Shown piece after piece: positions 18,687-30,700 of a stretch of DNA of 64,000 bases (its first letter is position 1; each line of letters opens with the position of its first letter). The notes beneath the pieces are model-generated. The model was not told where the DNA came from and did no database searches. It saw only the letters and a list, made by a program, of their open reading frames with translations. Made by a program: the position numbers and the translations under genes. The DNA is from Tetraselmis striata (taxonomy: Eukaryota > Chlorophyta > Chlorodendrophyceae > Chlorodendrales > Chlorodendraceae): positions 16,038 through 80,037 of the forward strand of contig VCJN01003311.1 in assembly GCA_006384855.1 (NCBI GenBank), given 5' to 3'.

Positions 18687-19401
18687 AGCTCAAAGCGGTC
18701 CGACTTGCCGTGGAAAGCTTCCTTCCCCACCTCGCCGGGCGCAACGTCCTCCTGCACGAGGACAACTAGGCGGTATGTCACGTTTTGTCGGGCCTAACCT
18801 CGCGCTCTCCGAGATGATGGCCGAGCTGCGACGACTCTGGTGCTTGCTGTACTCGCACGGCATCAACATGCGCGCACGGTACATTCGCTCGGCAGCGAAT
18901 ATTTGGGCGGACCGTCAAAGCCGGCACCTCGACAGCGACGATTGGCAACTCGACCCCCTCATGTTCGCGGAACTGGAGAGCCGGTTCGGCCCTCATTCCA
19001 TCGACCGCTTCGCGTCCGCCCTCAACACCCTGCTCCCCCGCTACAACGCGGCGTGGTTGGACCCTACGTGCAAGGCGGTGGACTCGTTGCACCTGCCGGA
19101 TGCGCACTGGCGCCACGAAAACAAGTGGTGCAACGCACCCTGGCCCATGCTACCCGACCTCGTGCAGAAGCTGCAGCAGAGTGGCGCAGCGGCGACCGTC
19201 GTCGCCCCGCAATGGGAGGGCAAGGCGTGGCACCATGCACTCGCCGAGATGGCAGTGGAGGAGCTCACGGTGGCGCCGCGCGCCGGTTTGTTCCGACCGG
19301 GACGGCGGGACGGGCGAGGTATGATCGGCAGGCCTCACTGGCATGTGATTGTATTCCGCGTTCCCTTCCGGCATGGGTCTACCTGCGTCGAGAGGCCGTA
19401 A
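18687..19401 (+). pseudogene. DIRS-like RNase H end and connection region
   Basis: Directly after the insertion the RNase H sequence resumes: KAVRLAVESFLPHLAGRNVL. An in-frame TAG follows LLHEDN at 18766, and a frameshift near 18800 leads to MMAELRRLWCLLYSHGINMR and ARYIRSAANIWADRQSR, the conserved end of RNase H. The next part (DRFASALNTLLPRYNAAW, KWCNAPWPMLPDLVQKL, TVVAPQWEGKAWHHALAEM) is the region that links RNase H to the recombinase in DIRS elements. It runs open from 18778 to 19401. Confidence 0.88.
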
Positions 19402-19545
19402 GTGCTACGCTATCCATGTTTCCGGGCAACTGCCACCAACTACCGGTTGTACGTGTGGCACCACTACGAACTGCAGCGGTGAAGTACCGCGTCGAGGTCG
19501 CGAGCTGTACGACACCATGGGCTGATTCGATGCGCCCGCACATAC

Positions 19546-20379
19546 ATGACACGGGTTCTAGGGTCTGACACCCCTAGCGTCCAAACCCTGGATCTCCTAT
19601 CACTTGCGTGGGCGCCGGCCACTGCGGTGTCTCGCGCCAATTGCATGAAGCAATATTTCCGTTTCTGCGAAGAGGAGTGGCGACCGGCCCTGGCTGCCGA
19701 CCCCGGGACTATGGCACGGTACGTACGTTGTTGGGCAACCTGGGGACGATCAAAGCCTTCAGCTTGCAGCCTTACCTGTCGGCCGTCAACAACTTCTTCA
19801 AGGACCACGGCCGGGAGCCGATGGCTCGGGGCGATCTGGTGAGCAGGGTCCGCAAGGGCCTTGCGGCGTCGCAGGTGACGCTAATCCCCGAGCTGATGCG
19901 GGCCCCATTGCCCGCGCGTGTGGTGCTGAAAGCCCTGACCCGGGCAAAAGCCCTCCGGCTGGAGCTGGGACCTACCTGGGGCACGGACCCAAGTACCGTG
20001 GTGCGCGTGGAGCTGTTCCGCGCCAGCCTGGCAGTCGTCGGGCTTTGTCTTGTTTCCTGCCGCGGAGGACCGGGGGTGGAGTGTCGTACGGGCGACCTCA
20101 CTGTCGGTCTGGACGGCGGAATCCTCCTATACCATCGTGACCGGAAAGGCCAGCGTGGCGCGGATGCAAGCAAGAAGTTGTTGTGTTAGCTCCCAGCGTC
20201 AGCGCATGCCGACATCGCGGAGCTGCTGCACTACTTTGATTCCGCCCGTCAGGTGTTCGCCGGCGGCCGCGTGCTAGCGGCGCGATGGGCCATCAGCCAG
20301 CGCGAGGGGCAGGCCAAATGGACGGCCGACACCCTCAGTCACCAATTGGTTGCAACTGGTGCTGACAGCAGTGCACGAG

Positions 20380-20425
<46 letters not shown>

Positions 20426-20625
20426 CGGGGTTCGCGTGGACGTCCCACTCCCTCCGCAAGGGGGCCACAACAGCCGCGTACGTGATCGGCGTGACGATGC
20501 AGAAGATCAAGTACTTCGGCGGCTGGGCGATGGAGTCCAACGTGGTGCTCGACTACATCGACCCAATAGTGTTGCCGTGTCCGGCAGCATGGCACCTCTT
20601 TGGCTGGATGACCCCCTGGGGTGGT
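19546..20625 (+). pseudogene. DIRS-like tyrosine recombinase, broken
   Basis: The N-terminal part has protein-like helices (SRANCMKQYFRFCEEEW), then a frame change near 19735 leads to SLQPYLSAVNNFFKDHGREP and RVRKGLAASQ. A TAG at 20187-20189 interrupts it. The C-terminal catalytic part is clear: TSHSLRKGATTAAYVIGVTM with the His-x-x-Arg box at 20446-20457, then KYFGGWAMESNVVLDYID with the Trp position and the nucleophile-candidate Tyr. A pure C tract of about 44 nt (20380-20423) lies just before the His-x-x-Arg box and shifts frame. Tyrosine recombinases integrate DIRS elements. Confidence 0.85.
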
Positions 20626-20661
20626 CAACCAGCCAGGCTGCCACGCCAAATGGCGACATGA

Positions 20662-20692
20662 TGGCAAAACTGCGAGCCCCCTGCTTTGCTAA
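20662..20692 (+). repeat. Split direct repeat B1
   Basis: The 31-bp TGGCAAAACTGCGAGCCCCC followed by TGCTTTGCTAA lies just before A2. It matches B2 at 28 of 31 positions. Confidence 0.85.
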
Positions 20693-20694
20693 TG

Positions 20695-20887
20695 GTCATA
20701 TTGAGAATTATAGAGGTTTGAATTGCACGGGGCTAAGTACGACGGGTGTTACCCGACGTTACAATTCCGCCATACGCGGCTAGTACGCTACTGCCGTGTG
20801 CCCGCGTCCATCCCTCACCCCGATATGACGCCCCGCGACGCGGCGGTGTCTCCACCTTCTGCCTTTGCGCCAGCTTCCAGCTAGCGC
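20695..20887 (+). repeat. Split direct repeat A2
   Basis: It starts GTCATATTGAGAATTATAGA and ends CCAGCTAGCGC. It is nearly identical to A1 and follows B1 by two bases. Confidence 0.9.
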
Positions 20888-20969
20888 AACCCACCCTTCC
20901 CAACCCTTTCATGCGTGCTTTGGGGCCTGAGCCCCTGTGCCAAACGTTGTAAGAGATCTGACACTTGTT

Positions 20970-21000
20970 TGGCAGAACTTTGAGCCCCCTGCTTTGCTAA
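20970..21000 (+). repeat. Split direct repeat B2
   Basis: TGGCAGAACTTTGAGCCCCC followed by TGCTTTGCTAA marks the right end of the element. Confidence 0.85.
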
Positions 21001-21060
21001 CCTTACAAAAAAGCAGTCGTGCTAAAAGATCAACAGTACTGGTACCAGTGTCGCTATGCG

Positions 21061-21215
21061 CCTCATGCGGGATGCGGGCCGGTTTTATTATGCGGCGCTT
21101 GCTGCTTTAATTTTTAGTACTACTTTTAGTACTACTCATGTAAATACTTTTAGTAGTACTGTAGGTGGATTAGCTACTGCTCTTTTTGTAATTCACACCA
21201 GTACGGGTACCCGGG
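21061..21215. mobile_element. MITE-family copy
   Basis: CCTCATGCGGGATGCGGGCC starts a copy of the 12725 family; it ends with TTTTTGTAATTCACACCAGT near 21191-21210. A partial inverted end (AAGCAGTCGTGCTAAAAGAT) lies at 21011-21030, directly after B2 of the DIRS-like element. Confidence 0.65.
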
Positions 21216-22277
21216 TGAAATGCTAGGGCAAGGTCGGCGCGCCCCCGCCTGAGCGTTGCGGCATGGACAAAGCGGTGGGCCAACGCTACCCAACCCGCAC
21301 TGAGTAAGCTCCTCGTGTCAATTCCACGCGGACTGTTGCCGTGACACTGCGTTGAATCGCACCGTGGCGTGGTCGCAGCTTGTATCGGTCGCGCAAGGAG
21401 GAGGCTGAGTAGGGGACTGAGGCTTAACGTCATCGTAGCAGGCTATAGGAATCGGCGTAGCAGGCGCGCGTTGAAGCAGTCACACTGGCAACAACAACCC
21501 GGTCGGTTGCAGCCAAGGTGGTTTCTGAGACAGACAAAACCGACACCAGTCGTCTTCAAGGTAAGATTATGCTCACAAACTTGCCAATCCCTCATGTAAA
21601 GCGCAGCGGATCGTAGCAGATATTACCAGAAAGCAGGCGACGATGAAACAGCAGCGCGCGGCTTTGTTCGCCGAGACCAGCTCGGCCACCTGCCAGGCTG
21701 TAGCATTGCTGTTGGGCCAGGAATTTAGTTCGGGTCGGTAACGTGAAACGAGCACATACTTCCTCGCGATAAGGTGCACCGGAAGCCTAAGTTTGGGAGA
21801 CGGTGTTACAGGCGACCCGTCCATAAGGTCTCAGGTAACCCCACTCGTCGCTCGTCGGATAACAGCGCGTTGCAAATCGATTGCGAATATCGAGTGCGCG
21901 ACAGCGCAGATATGCAACGTAGAAGTGACCCATGCTCGCGTTCAACAGAGATCAGGCACTATTGGACTATTAGCCGATATCCGTAAGCAGTGACAACGCT
22001 CAGCAGGTAATCCGGCGGATCCCTGTCACTTTGCAATATGTCCGGAACCATCAATAACGGGCGTCTTAAATCGGAACCGTCGGCGACCGACGCACAATTG
22101 TCATTCGAGTCACCAGACCTGAGGTTCAGACGTGCTCCCTGCTCATGCCACCTACTACAATCCTACGTATGCTGCATGATCTATCGATATAACTCTGATA
22201 ATACGCTACTGTGGCGATGGACGTGTTCTCTCCAACCCGCAGGGTCAGGTCGTTGAGGGCCCGTTGCTTGAGTCGCG
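21216..22277. other. Stretch upstream of the giant gene; no gene or clear promoter
   Basis: No conserved protein is visible on either strand. The region should contain the promoter and 5' UTR of the gene starting at 22278, but I see no convincing TATA box near it. An in-frame TGA at 22269-22271 lies two codons before that gene's ATG. Confidence 0.5.
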
Positions 22278-24704
22278 ATGAAACAAGCCACGGCGGTACT
22301 GCTTCTTGTTTGGCTGGGAGTTGCAGCTGCCCAACCGCTCCCTCCAAGGCCGACGTGGCCCTTGATCTACAACCCGTGCTGCTCGACTCCAATTGCTATC
22401 GGTGACCCTCAAGGTAAGCCAGTCGCAGCCTGATGTATTGAAATGCGAATGTTTAATCGGTATTACCAATAACCGCATGACGTTGAAAAGTTGAAATTGC
22501 TAGCTGTGGCGTGGTGGAGTTTGTATGTTCTATTACAATACTGCTGCAAATTTGTACATTTTGAACTGTATTTTAGTTGATTGGGTGTACTGCCCGAGAC
22601 TCTGACCCAAAACTTAAGTCATTGGAGCAGCAATTTACTTTTCTTGTCAGAGCGGCATTCGGTCCGAGTGTGATCTAATTTGAGCAGGTCGCTGCCTCCA
22701 GCAACTGAAATAATACATAAAGCAAATCTGATCTAATTTGAGCAGGTTGCTGCATCCGGGAAAAAAACATAGCATAAACGTTTCTTTAATTCCGTCACAC
22801 CTGCACATGTTGATTGTGTGTAGTAAAAGGTGTTGCCGCTGCGAGGCGGGCTCTGAAAAGTATTGTAACCGGCAGTCCCATCCAGGGCCATATCAAATCA
22901 CAATTGCAGTGTATGAAGTCATCAGAGCCTCGAAAAGCTCGATATGTCATACTGCCTAGCACATCAGATCTTATGTACCACACGTCGATGATGACCAAAA
23001 ATATGATGTTGGTCATTTTCGCTGCAATCTGAAACAATATCGATGCTAAGCATTGGATTGATCCTGCTGATGTCCAGACGTTGTTAGTGCGTCACCAAAT
23101 CTTGCGGATCCGCACTACTGCTTCACGCACAGCAATGACAGCTGCTGCAGGTAAGGTTGCCTGTTAGCGTAATATGCAACTTCAGCAAGCATGCGCTGGG
23201 CGTGCAATTCCGTTGCCCCTGACTCCAACATTACGGCACTGTGACCAGACGACACCATCATAAAGGCGTATCTATAGGCATAGTTTGTTGTCATTGAACA
23301 CTTCATAGCAGAGTTGCACTACTGCATTGTGGTCATGTTTTGTGGCTAACATCTGGGACGCTCCGCGCATAATGAAGCCCTTTTCTTCTGAAAGAAACCA
23401 CTTTCGCCACCGATGATGAGGGCTGGAGGATCTATGGAGATGTGCAGAGCCCTGAATCTGACGAGCTCCTCACACCACGGTCAGCAGTCATTCCACAGTG
23501 GTCACCATCGTACGTATGCTCTCTGCCGCCCCCACAACAACGAAGCACATCATAGCATCGGACCATCCTCCTACATGTGAATATCCAGCGCAAGATGCTC
23601 TACTTAGAGGATGGTCCATTGGGTCGGTGTTTGATAGTCTCAGCCTCGTCATCATAGTCTCTTGTGTCCAAATGCCTATATGTCAATCTTCAATACCTCT
23701 TGAGAGCAGCATGGCAGCAAGACCGGGATGTCATTGTCGTGATGCAATTGTTGTTGTTGAGAGGGGGGGGGGGGGGGGGTAACTGAGTCTGCCTGTGCCT
23801 ACCTGCAGAGGTGCATCGTCCAATGATGGATACATTTGGGGGACGGAGCCTGCCAACTTCTATTTTCAAATGTTTGACAACGACGGCGCGCTGACAGAGG
23901 AGAAGAATTTCTGGGTATTTAACAGCAACACATACCCGTGGCGGGACATTGCGGACGTGGGGGAAAGTGCGTACGGCGGCTACCTGTCTTTCGACGTCAT
24001 CACGCTCTCCGAGTTTCATTTCGTCGCACAGCGGAAACCCCTGCTTGAGGTCCAACTGACAGGAGGAGGGTAAGGAGGCCCCCTGTTGCCAACTGTAGCG
24101 CATGCGTGGTTGGCACTATCTTTCGCCTGTAACACCTGTCTTGTTCGTGGACCGCAACAGCATCACCCGGCTTGGTATTTATGCTGTAGCAGAATTCTCA
24201 TCTGGTATGTGCTGCTGGCTGAGCAGTGAGAAGCACACTCAGTAGCATTCATATGTGCTGTTCAGGTACTTAAACATCAAAAAGCCGGTCTATGCCTACG
24301 TGGATGGAGTGCTGCAGCGCAAGGGACTGAACAACACGGAATGGACAACTGTCTACGTGTGGCTCCACAAGGACGTGAGACCTGTGCTGGATGCGTCCTG
24401 CTGCTTGCCTCCCTTTCACACCCACCCCGCACCGTGCTGGTGCCGTTCCCGGGGGCAGTCAATGAACATGGATGCTCTTGCCACATCACTCCGCGGCCAG
24501 TTCGCCCACCCTGCTGAAGGCTGCATGTAGAGCCATTGCCTAAGCTAGCTAGTGCCCATCCTGTGTGTCCAGGGACTGTGGCAAGCGGACCCTTACTCGA
24601 CCACTTCGTCAGATGTACCTGCCACAGAGGAAGGAGTAAGAAAGATTCTGAGAGATATGATCCGCATTACTATCACAGGAGACTTACTGGCCTTCAAACC
24701 TCCA
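22278..24704 (+). other. Giant gene exons 1-6: signal peptide and laminin-IV/B-like domain
   Basis: Exons: 22278-22413, 23395-23509, 23809-24069, 24161-24208, 24266-24374, 24573-24704. Exon 1 encodes MKQATAVLLLVWLGVAAAQ, a clear signal peptide, then a CC-containing linker. Exon 2 has TTFATDDEGWRIYGDV and exon 3 YIWGTEPANFYFQMF and SAYGGYLSFDVITLS, which match the start and core of laminin domain IV (type B/A) in order. Exons 5-6 have EWTTVYVWLHKD and ATEEGVRKILRDMIRITITG, matching the end of that domain, where laminins have W..y.v.L and ..t...L..l..l.IR. The exon 4 donor is the second GT (24209); the first one would break frame. Confidence 0.8.
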
Positions 24705-27700
24705 GTGCGCTCCCGCTACTTTCCCATGATGCCATGTAAACACATCCACATGCTGCTTTTAATTGAGTTGCTCCCAAAAATTCGCAGCACCTTGCCGCAG
24801 TGTGTCGACTAACTCAGCGGAGGCTCATGATTTCTCCGTCGTGTTGTTGCCGGTTCTAGGTGGATGGACCGCGCTTGATTGACATGGGCAAGGCAGCGGA
24901 GTATTTTGAGCCCTGCGGCCTCGACAACATCCGTGTGTGGCGACCGTTCCCTTTGGCTGCTACCTCAACCATTGCCAGCGAAGCCAGCCTGCCAACCGAG
25001 GCTGAAGGCGTTCAAGCAGATCTGACGTTGGTGGAGGAGCCAGGATACGACTTCTCCTCGTGTCTACAGGTGTGCCAGCTGCGTGCCAATATGGGGTGTG
25101 CGTGTATTTGGGTGGTCTGGATTTCTGGGACAGCTCGCATTCGCGAATGATTCACCCTACATTCACAATTCACGCCCCCTAACAAAAAAATAATGCTTGC
25201 TCCTAACATATGCGCGTACCAGTAGCTTCGGTTACCGCTGCTTCTACACGCGCCCAGCACCACATGTGCACATGTACATGTCAAGCCGCGTTTGCCGGCA
25301 ACCACCCAGTTCCGGTGCTGACCAAAACTGTAAGATGTCGGGAATAGCATTCATTGGTGGCTTTTCCGTGTTCTTGTGCTGCGGATTGAGATGGCAAGGC
25401 TAATGCTGTTTTTCCATCCTTGCTGGGTGGACATTGATCCACAGGCTGGTCTGTCGGGCCCGAACGGCACAGTGGAAATGTCGATTGCGCATGCCGCCGA
25501 TGGCACGTACGCCCTATCTGCACCGTGGGAGCTCCAGCTTGGCACCTTCACAGTGGAAGCGAGCATTGCGTACGACCATGGCAGTCAGCTGGATCCTATT
25601 GCCCCCTTTCAGGTTGGACTGCCACTAAAGCGATGTCTCAGCGGCATTGCTCACTGATATTGGACGGCAAGGCGCGGGAGCATGTGACATTATCAGCTTG
25701 TCATTTCTGCCCTCCATCCATCACAGTAGTTTACGCGGCGGTGATGTGCAGAGGGAAACGCGGAGCGACATGAGTCGCAGAGCGCTATGCTAATGGGGTG
25801 TCGACGTTTGCAGGTGTGGCCGGGCGCAATTGCACGTGTGTCGGTAGCGGAACTTCCGCCAGACACCTTGCCTGCCGGCACTGTGCCGCAGATTGAACTC
25901 CAGGCATTTGATGGGTAAGTGCTAATGTAGAAACGCATCGACACTAATTCTATCTGTGGCAAGTGATCTGGCGGCAAAATGTCCCGCACAATTGTTCGCC
26001 GCTGAATGGCCATTTCCCTGAGCCTGACCGTTTGTCTTTTGCAGGCAGGACACCCCTGTATTTGTGGACGCCGACCGCGATGCCATTGTAATCGAGGTGA
26101 TCACTGAGCAAGCTTTTCTAAATTTCACCAGGGACCATGCTATCCATGCGCCGCTACGTCAGCCGCACTAGACTAGGAGTAAGTGTAAGTGGTGACTAGT
26201 GTATCATGCTTGGGCTGTTTTCATTGTTGACCCAGTTGGTGGCAATTGCGCCATGTTGTTTCCTTCCCTTCCGTCGGTGTGTGGCCGGCCTGCCAGGTGC
26301 AAGCTGTCAACGGCACCATCATGTCGCTGCCAGTGGAGTCCACGTGGTCAGCGGATGGAGACAGCTTCCAGACGCTGGTCACCCTAGACAGAGTCACCGA
26401 GGCAGGCACATTTATGGTGGAGGTTCGCTGGGCTGGTGGGCTTGTCGCGTCCAAAACCAGCGAAGTTGTGCCTGGTGGGTTGCTCACGCGCTTTCCATGT
26501 TATCCGTCGATGAAGTCAATGAATGTCGACAAAGTCATTCACAATCACTTCTGTATAGGAGCTGTATGTATCAAAAATAAATAACATCAGTTGCAAGTTC
26601 AATGTACGGTAGGCTCAAGTCACACAGCAATCATATACATAGGCAACTTGACAGTGAGTAGGCCTGCAAATAAACAAAGATTGCGACTTCGTCAATCAAT
26701 ACGCTAACGTGCGCTCCCCCCCCCCCCCCACCCCTCCGTTTTGCATGCAGGTGATGTGGCTGATCCATCCACATCTGAAATTTCCGGGAGTGGTCTCGCC
26801 GGCGGAAGTGCAGGAGACTTGCTCCAACTGGAGATTGTGGGGAAAGATGTATTTGGGAACACTATCATGTAAGGTTACCCTGATACCCCTGATATTCATT
26901 TTTAGGGTGCCAACATTAATGCTAGTTCCTTGGCCTGTGCGCTGATGTGCAACGCCGTACAGTACGTTTTTGTCCAGCCTTGAGGATTTTCGCCGTGTAG
27001 TCAGGAATGAGACTGCTGTCGAAGGTTGAACACAAATAGCTGGATCAGTTTCCTTCTAGCGCGCCGTGAGCAGGCAACTGTTTCGTTGGGCTCATGAAGG
27101 TTGGCGGTGCTGCCGTGGCACGCATGCGGTGTCTGACATCCTGCTGCCATGTCTGCAACCGCTTGCAGCGGTCTACCAGATTTCGTCATGGAGCCGGAAT
27201 TCCTCACACTGCTAGCCAATCCACCAGTTGTGACTCCAGTTCTGCCCGGAGGACTGAACATATCGTTCATCATTGAGCAAGCTGGTATGCTGCATGTGTG
27301 TTTTTCGATATTGTTTGCCCCTATTACTCGCCAGTGACCACAGTGCTGGTGTACTGTTAATCTCTGTGCGCATGCAGCAGCCTACGATAACGTCCGGGCT
27401 GATATGATGATGCGTTATATATGATAATTATATATGTGTGCTAGCTAATATGAAGCGCCGCATCACCCACCGCCGTATGCTGCAGAACGATCGTCCGAAA
27501 TAACTACCAACGAAAATATTATGAAGTGACAATGACATGACCTGCCATATGTGCATGTATTACGACGCGGCATGTGGCTTTATGAGCCGGTTCCGAAACC
27601 ACGACTCAAAGGGCGAGGTTGCTCCGAAACCAGCAGCATAAGCAACAGTCTGTCGACCTTCTGGTACCGCGCACGTCTGTCTGCCCCCTTCTATCTGGAG

Positions 27701-30700
27701 ATTATCTTCTGCTTCTGCTCGTCGTGCTGGTGCCGTCGCCCCTCTGCCCGGCCCAACCTGTCCCCGCCCCGGCTCTGCCCACAGACAGCATCGTCGCCAG
27801 GCTCGTCGGCTAGCAGGAGACAGAATTCGGATAGTATTCTCGCCAATATAACGGTATACATATCGTTCATGCTCACGGTGCGCACTGCCGCCTGGTCTCA
27901 TTCCTCCGTTCCGAGCCGGCCTGGTATCGGCGGGGCCGACAGATGCGGGTGCAACGCAGTCTCGGGCGGTGCGAGCTACAGGGGCGATTTCAATTCCGTT
28001 TTGTTGGCCCGACCGGTTCGCCACTTCCGAGAAGCTCGAAGGACGAAGGCACTGCCACGCCGCCTATTCGAGCTCGAGCTCGATCTCGCGTCGTGGCCCG
28101 TACATATTTTCTCTCTCCTCCGCTCCATCCGATTTGCCCGTGACCAGTGCGGCATCCGAGTAGCAATCGCGGGTCGTGCCTTGGAGTCGCTGAACTCCGT
28201 GGGCGCGAGATGCTGACCACCGCGGCTCGCCTCGCGACGCTATCGGCCCCACACAGGAATCTACGACCTCCGACTGTCGCCGTCGAACAACGACACCGCG
28301 CTATTGCAGGGGCGCTCCTGGACTGTGGAGATCGTTCCTGGCGCTGTGGACTGGTCGCGCACCGTGGTGTCAGGGTTGCCATCCAACCTCACGGTGGGCG
28401 CTCCGCCGCACCTGCCGCGTGCCCAATACTTCAAAGGATACTGCATGCTGCGACGTCCACAACCCGAAATAAAAGCTCCCCGTGGCGATGACGGGTACGT
28501 ACGCCGCCTGGCGTTGATAACTCGTTGCCGGACGTTGCTCGCCTTAGGCCGGAGACTCCTTGGAGCTGAGCGTCCAGCTACAGGACACTTTCGGCAATGG
28601 CATCGACGCCGCCAGCGTTCCGCAGCAGACTTTCTACATGGGGCTGGACTGCCAAGCGTGCGAGGGTATGCTCCACCACTCCACCCGACATTCTGCTCGC
28701 GGGGCGCATCTTGATGCCATCCCCAAGGCAACTGACAACGCACGCTTCTGCAGGTGTCGGACATGCAGAAACCCTGGGCGTGCTGGGGACTGCCTTCACA
28801 CTCAGCGTGGCCAATCTGACGACCGCGGGTCCCTACGCGCTGGTGTGGCGGCCTCTGCCTGACAGTGGCACCGACGGAGCAGTCCTGTTGGGCTCCACGG
28901 AGGTGCTGCCTGCGCCGTGGCAACCAGCTTTCATCGTTATCAGCGGTGCGCCCCCACCTGCTGACGCGCCAATATTCCCCCCCACCCCCCCTTCCAATCC
29001 ATGCATGCACGTCGTTTCTGATGTTTGGAGCCTCGACGGCAATGCTGTCTTGATATGCCAGGAGCGCCGTTTGGATCCATCCGCGCCGGGGGAACCATCT
29101 CCCTGCAGCTGGAGGCGCAAGACATGTACGGAAACATCGCCTCCAATTCTGTGCCCTCCCTGTCCGCGCTGCTGGACCCGGCCACCTTCTGGCCACCACC
29201 GCCGGCAGGGGTCGTCCCCCCCATATGCACCGTGCTGGACGGGACGCCTGCCCTGGCAGAGGTCAGCTGCGCAATGACAGCCGCGGGTGCTTATGAGCTG
29301 CGCCTGAGCGCCGACGGGCTGCCCCTAGGCGGAAACCTGTCAGTTTCTGTTCGCCCCGGGACTCCATCGGCGGCGGCTTCCACCATCGAGGGCCCCGCGC
29401 TGCTGGGCGGCCGCGCTGGCCAGGAGGACCTTGTGACCCTGACCACCCGCGACGCCTACGGCAACCTGAATTCGGGAGAGCCCGAGCTGGAGTTTGCCTT
29501 TTTACCTGCGGGGGAGGTCACCGGCACCGGCAGGATGGTCACCGACCACGGCAATGGGACCTTCACGCTGGGGGTTGAGGTGCGCCGCTTTGCGGGCGCC
29601 TCCTCCGCGCCGCAGCTGGCCATCAAGATGAACGATGCGGCGCTTCCAGGCAGCCCGTGGACACCCGATTGGGCCGCCGGTCTGCCCGCGTCCCCCACCG
29701 CCAGTGCCTTTTTGCCAGCGCCCGGCCTCTTCCGCAGCGCCGCCGGCGTGTCAGTGCAGGTCGGCGTGGTGGCGCTCGTTGACGAACACGGCAACCCTGC
29801 CGCGGGCCTGGAGCACGCCGCGCTTCTGACGGGCATGGCAGAGACGACTCAGGGGGACACCCTGAACGCCGCGCTCAACCCGGTCGTGGCACCGGTCGGG
29901 AGCCCGCTCACTTTTGTGCCGGCAGACAACGACACGTTTTCTGTGATGTTCCTCGCTGAGGTGCGTGCAGCCGCCCACCTGACACCGGTCGGGGCAGCAA
30001 GGAGCTGTTGTACCGTATTGCCGCTCCTTATTGCCGACCCCGTATTGCCGACTCCAGGAATGGGGGTGTCTCATTGTTTAATTATAAACCCATCAACCCC
30101 AAAAGCCCTATAACCCCTTTTTCTATACACACTACAAGTACGTGTACGGTGTGTACCTGTGGTTACGGCGACGAGTATTCATACAAGAGCAGCGGCCCGT
30201 GTGGCAAGCGTTGTGCTACCGAGACGAGTGTCGCCTCGGCCAAAACCAGCCAGTGTAACAATAAAGGCAACATTCATCGCAGAGAAACTGGTTTCGGAGC
30301 CAGCTTAACAATTGAGGTGACTTTTGTCTCAAAAGCACACCGCTTGCCACTTGGCGGCGTGATGGCGTATGTATACTCGTCGTCGTAACCTCGGGTAAGC
30401 ATCGTACATGTACTCGTAGCGTAGTACAGAATCCTGACTGTCACAGTTGTCCGCCCTCAGGAGTCAAGACGGTTTTCCCACGGTATGCTTGGCCATAAGA
30501 ATATAGGCGTCTGGACCTGCTGCTGAACCGTGACCCACGCACAGGTGGCTGCGGAGTATGACATGAGTGTGAGCTACAACGACGAGCCAATCGGGACCCC
30601 CAGCAACTCCACAATCACCGGCTGGCAGGTCAGCGGGGCGGACGGAGACCACAACGCGTCCCTGCTGTGGACCTGCGAGCCAAGCGTAGACCTTGCGGCC

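Larger units (their letters stand above)
14333..21000 (+). mobile_element. DIRS/PAT-like tyrosine-recombinase retrotransposon
   Basis: The element carries gag-like, RT-RNase H and tyrosine-recombinase regions in this order and has split direct repeats rather than LTRs: A1 (14333-14535), coding region, B1 (20662-20692), A2 (20695-20887), B2 (20970-21000). This A1-B1-A2-B2 layout is typical of PAT/Ngaro-type members of the DIRS order, which are known from green algae. Such elements integrate by recombinase and leave no target-site duplication. All three coding regions have frame breaks, and a 1.72-kb LTR element has inserted in RNase H. Without the insertion the element would be about 4.9 kb. 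Confidence 0.9.

Noticed and set aside
21170-21433. Minus-strand frame starting MTLSLSPLLSLLLARPIQA that looks like a signal peptide
   Set aside because: It overlaps a MITE-family copy, is short, ends in repeat sequence and has no recognisable mature domain.
27619-27813. Hydrophobic frame (LLLLLVVLVPSPLC...) inside an intron of the giant gene
   Set aside because: It lies in intron 13, where exons 13 and 14 already join in frame (EQAG/IYDLR). It probably arises from pyrimidine-rich intron sequence.
28261-29199. 312-codon minus-strand frame
   Set aside because: It is antisense to exons 14-17 of the giant gene, whose sense frames show clear filamin-type repeats.
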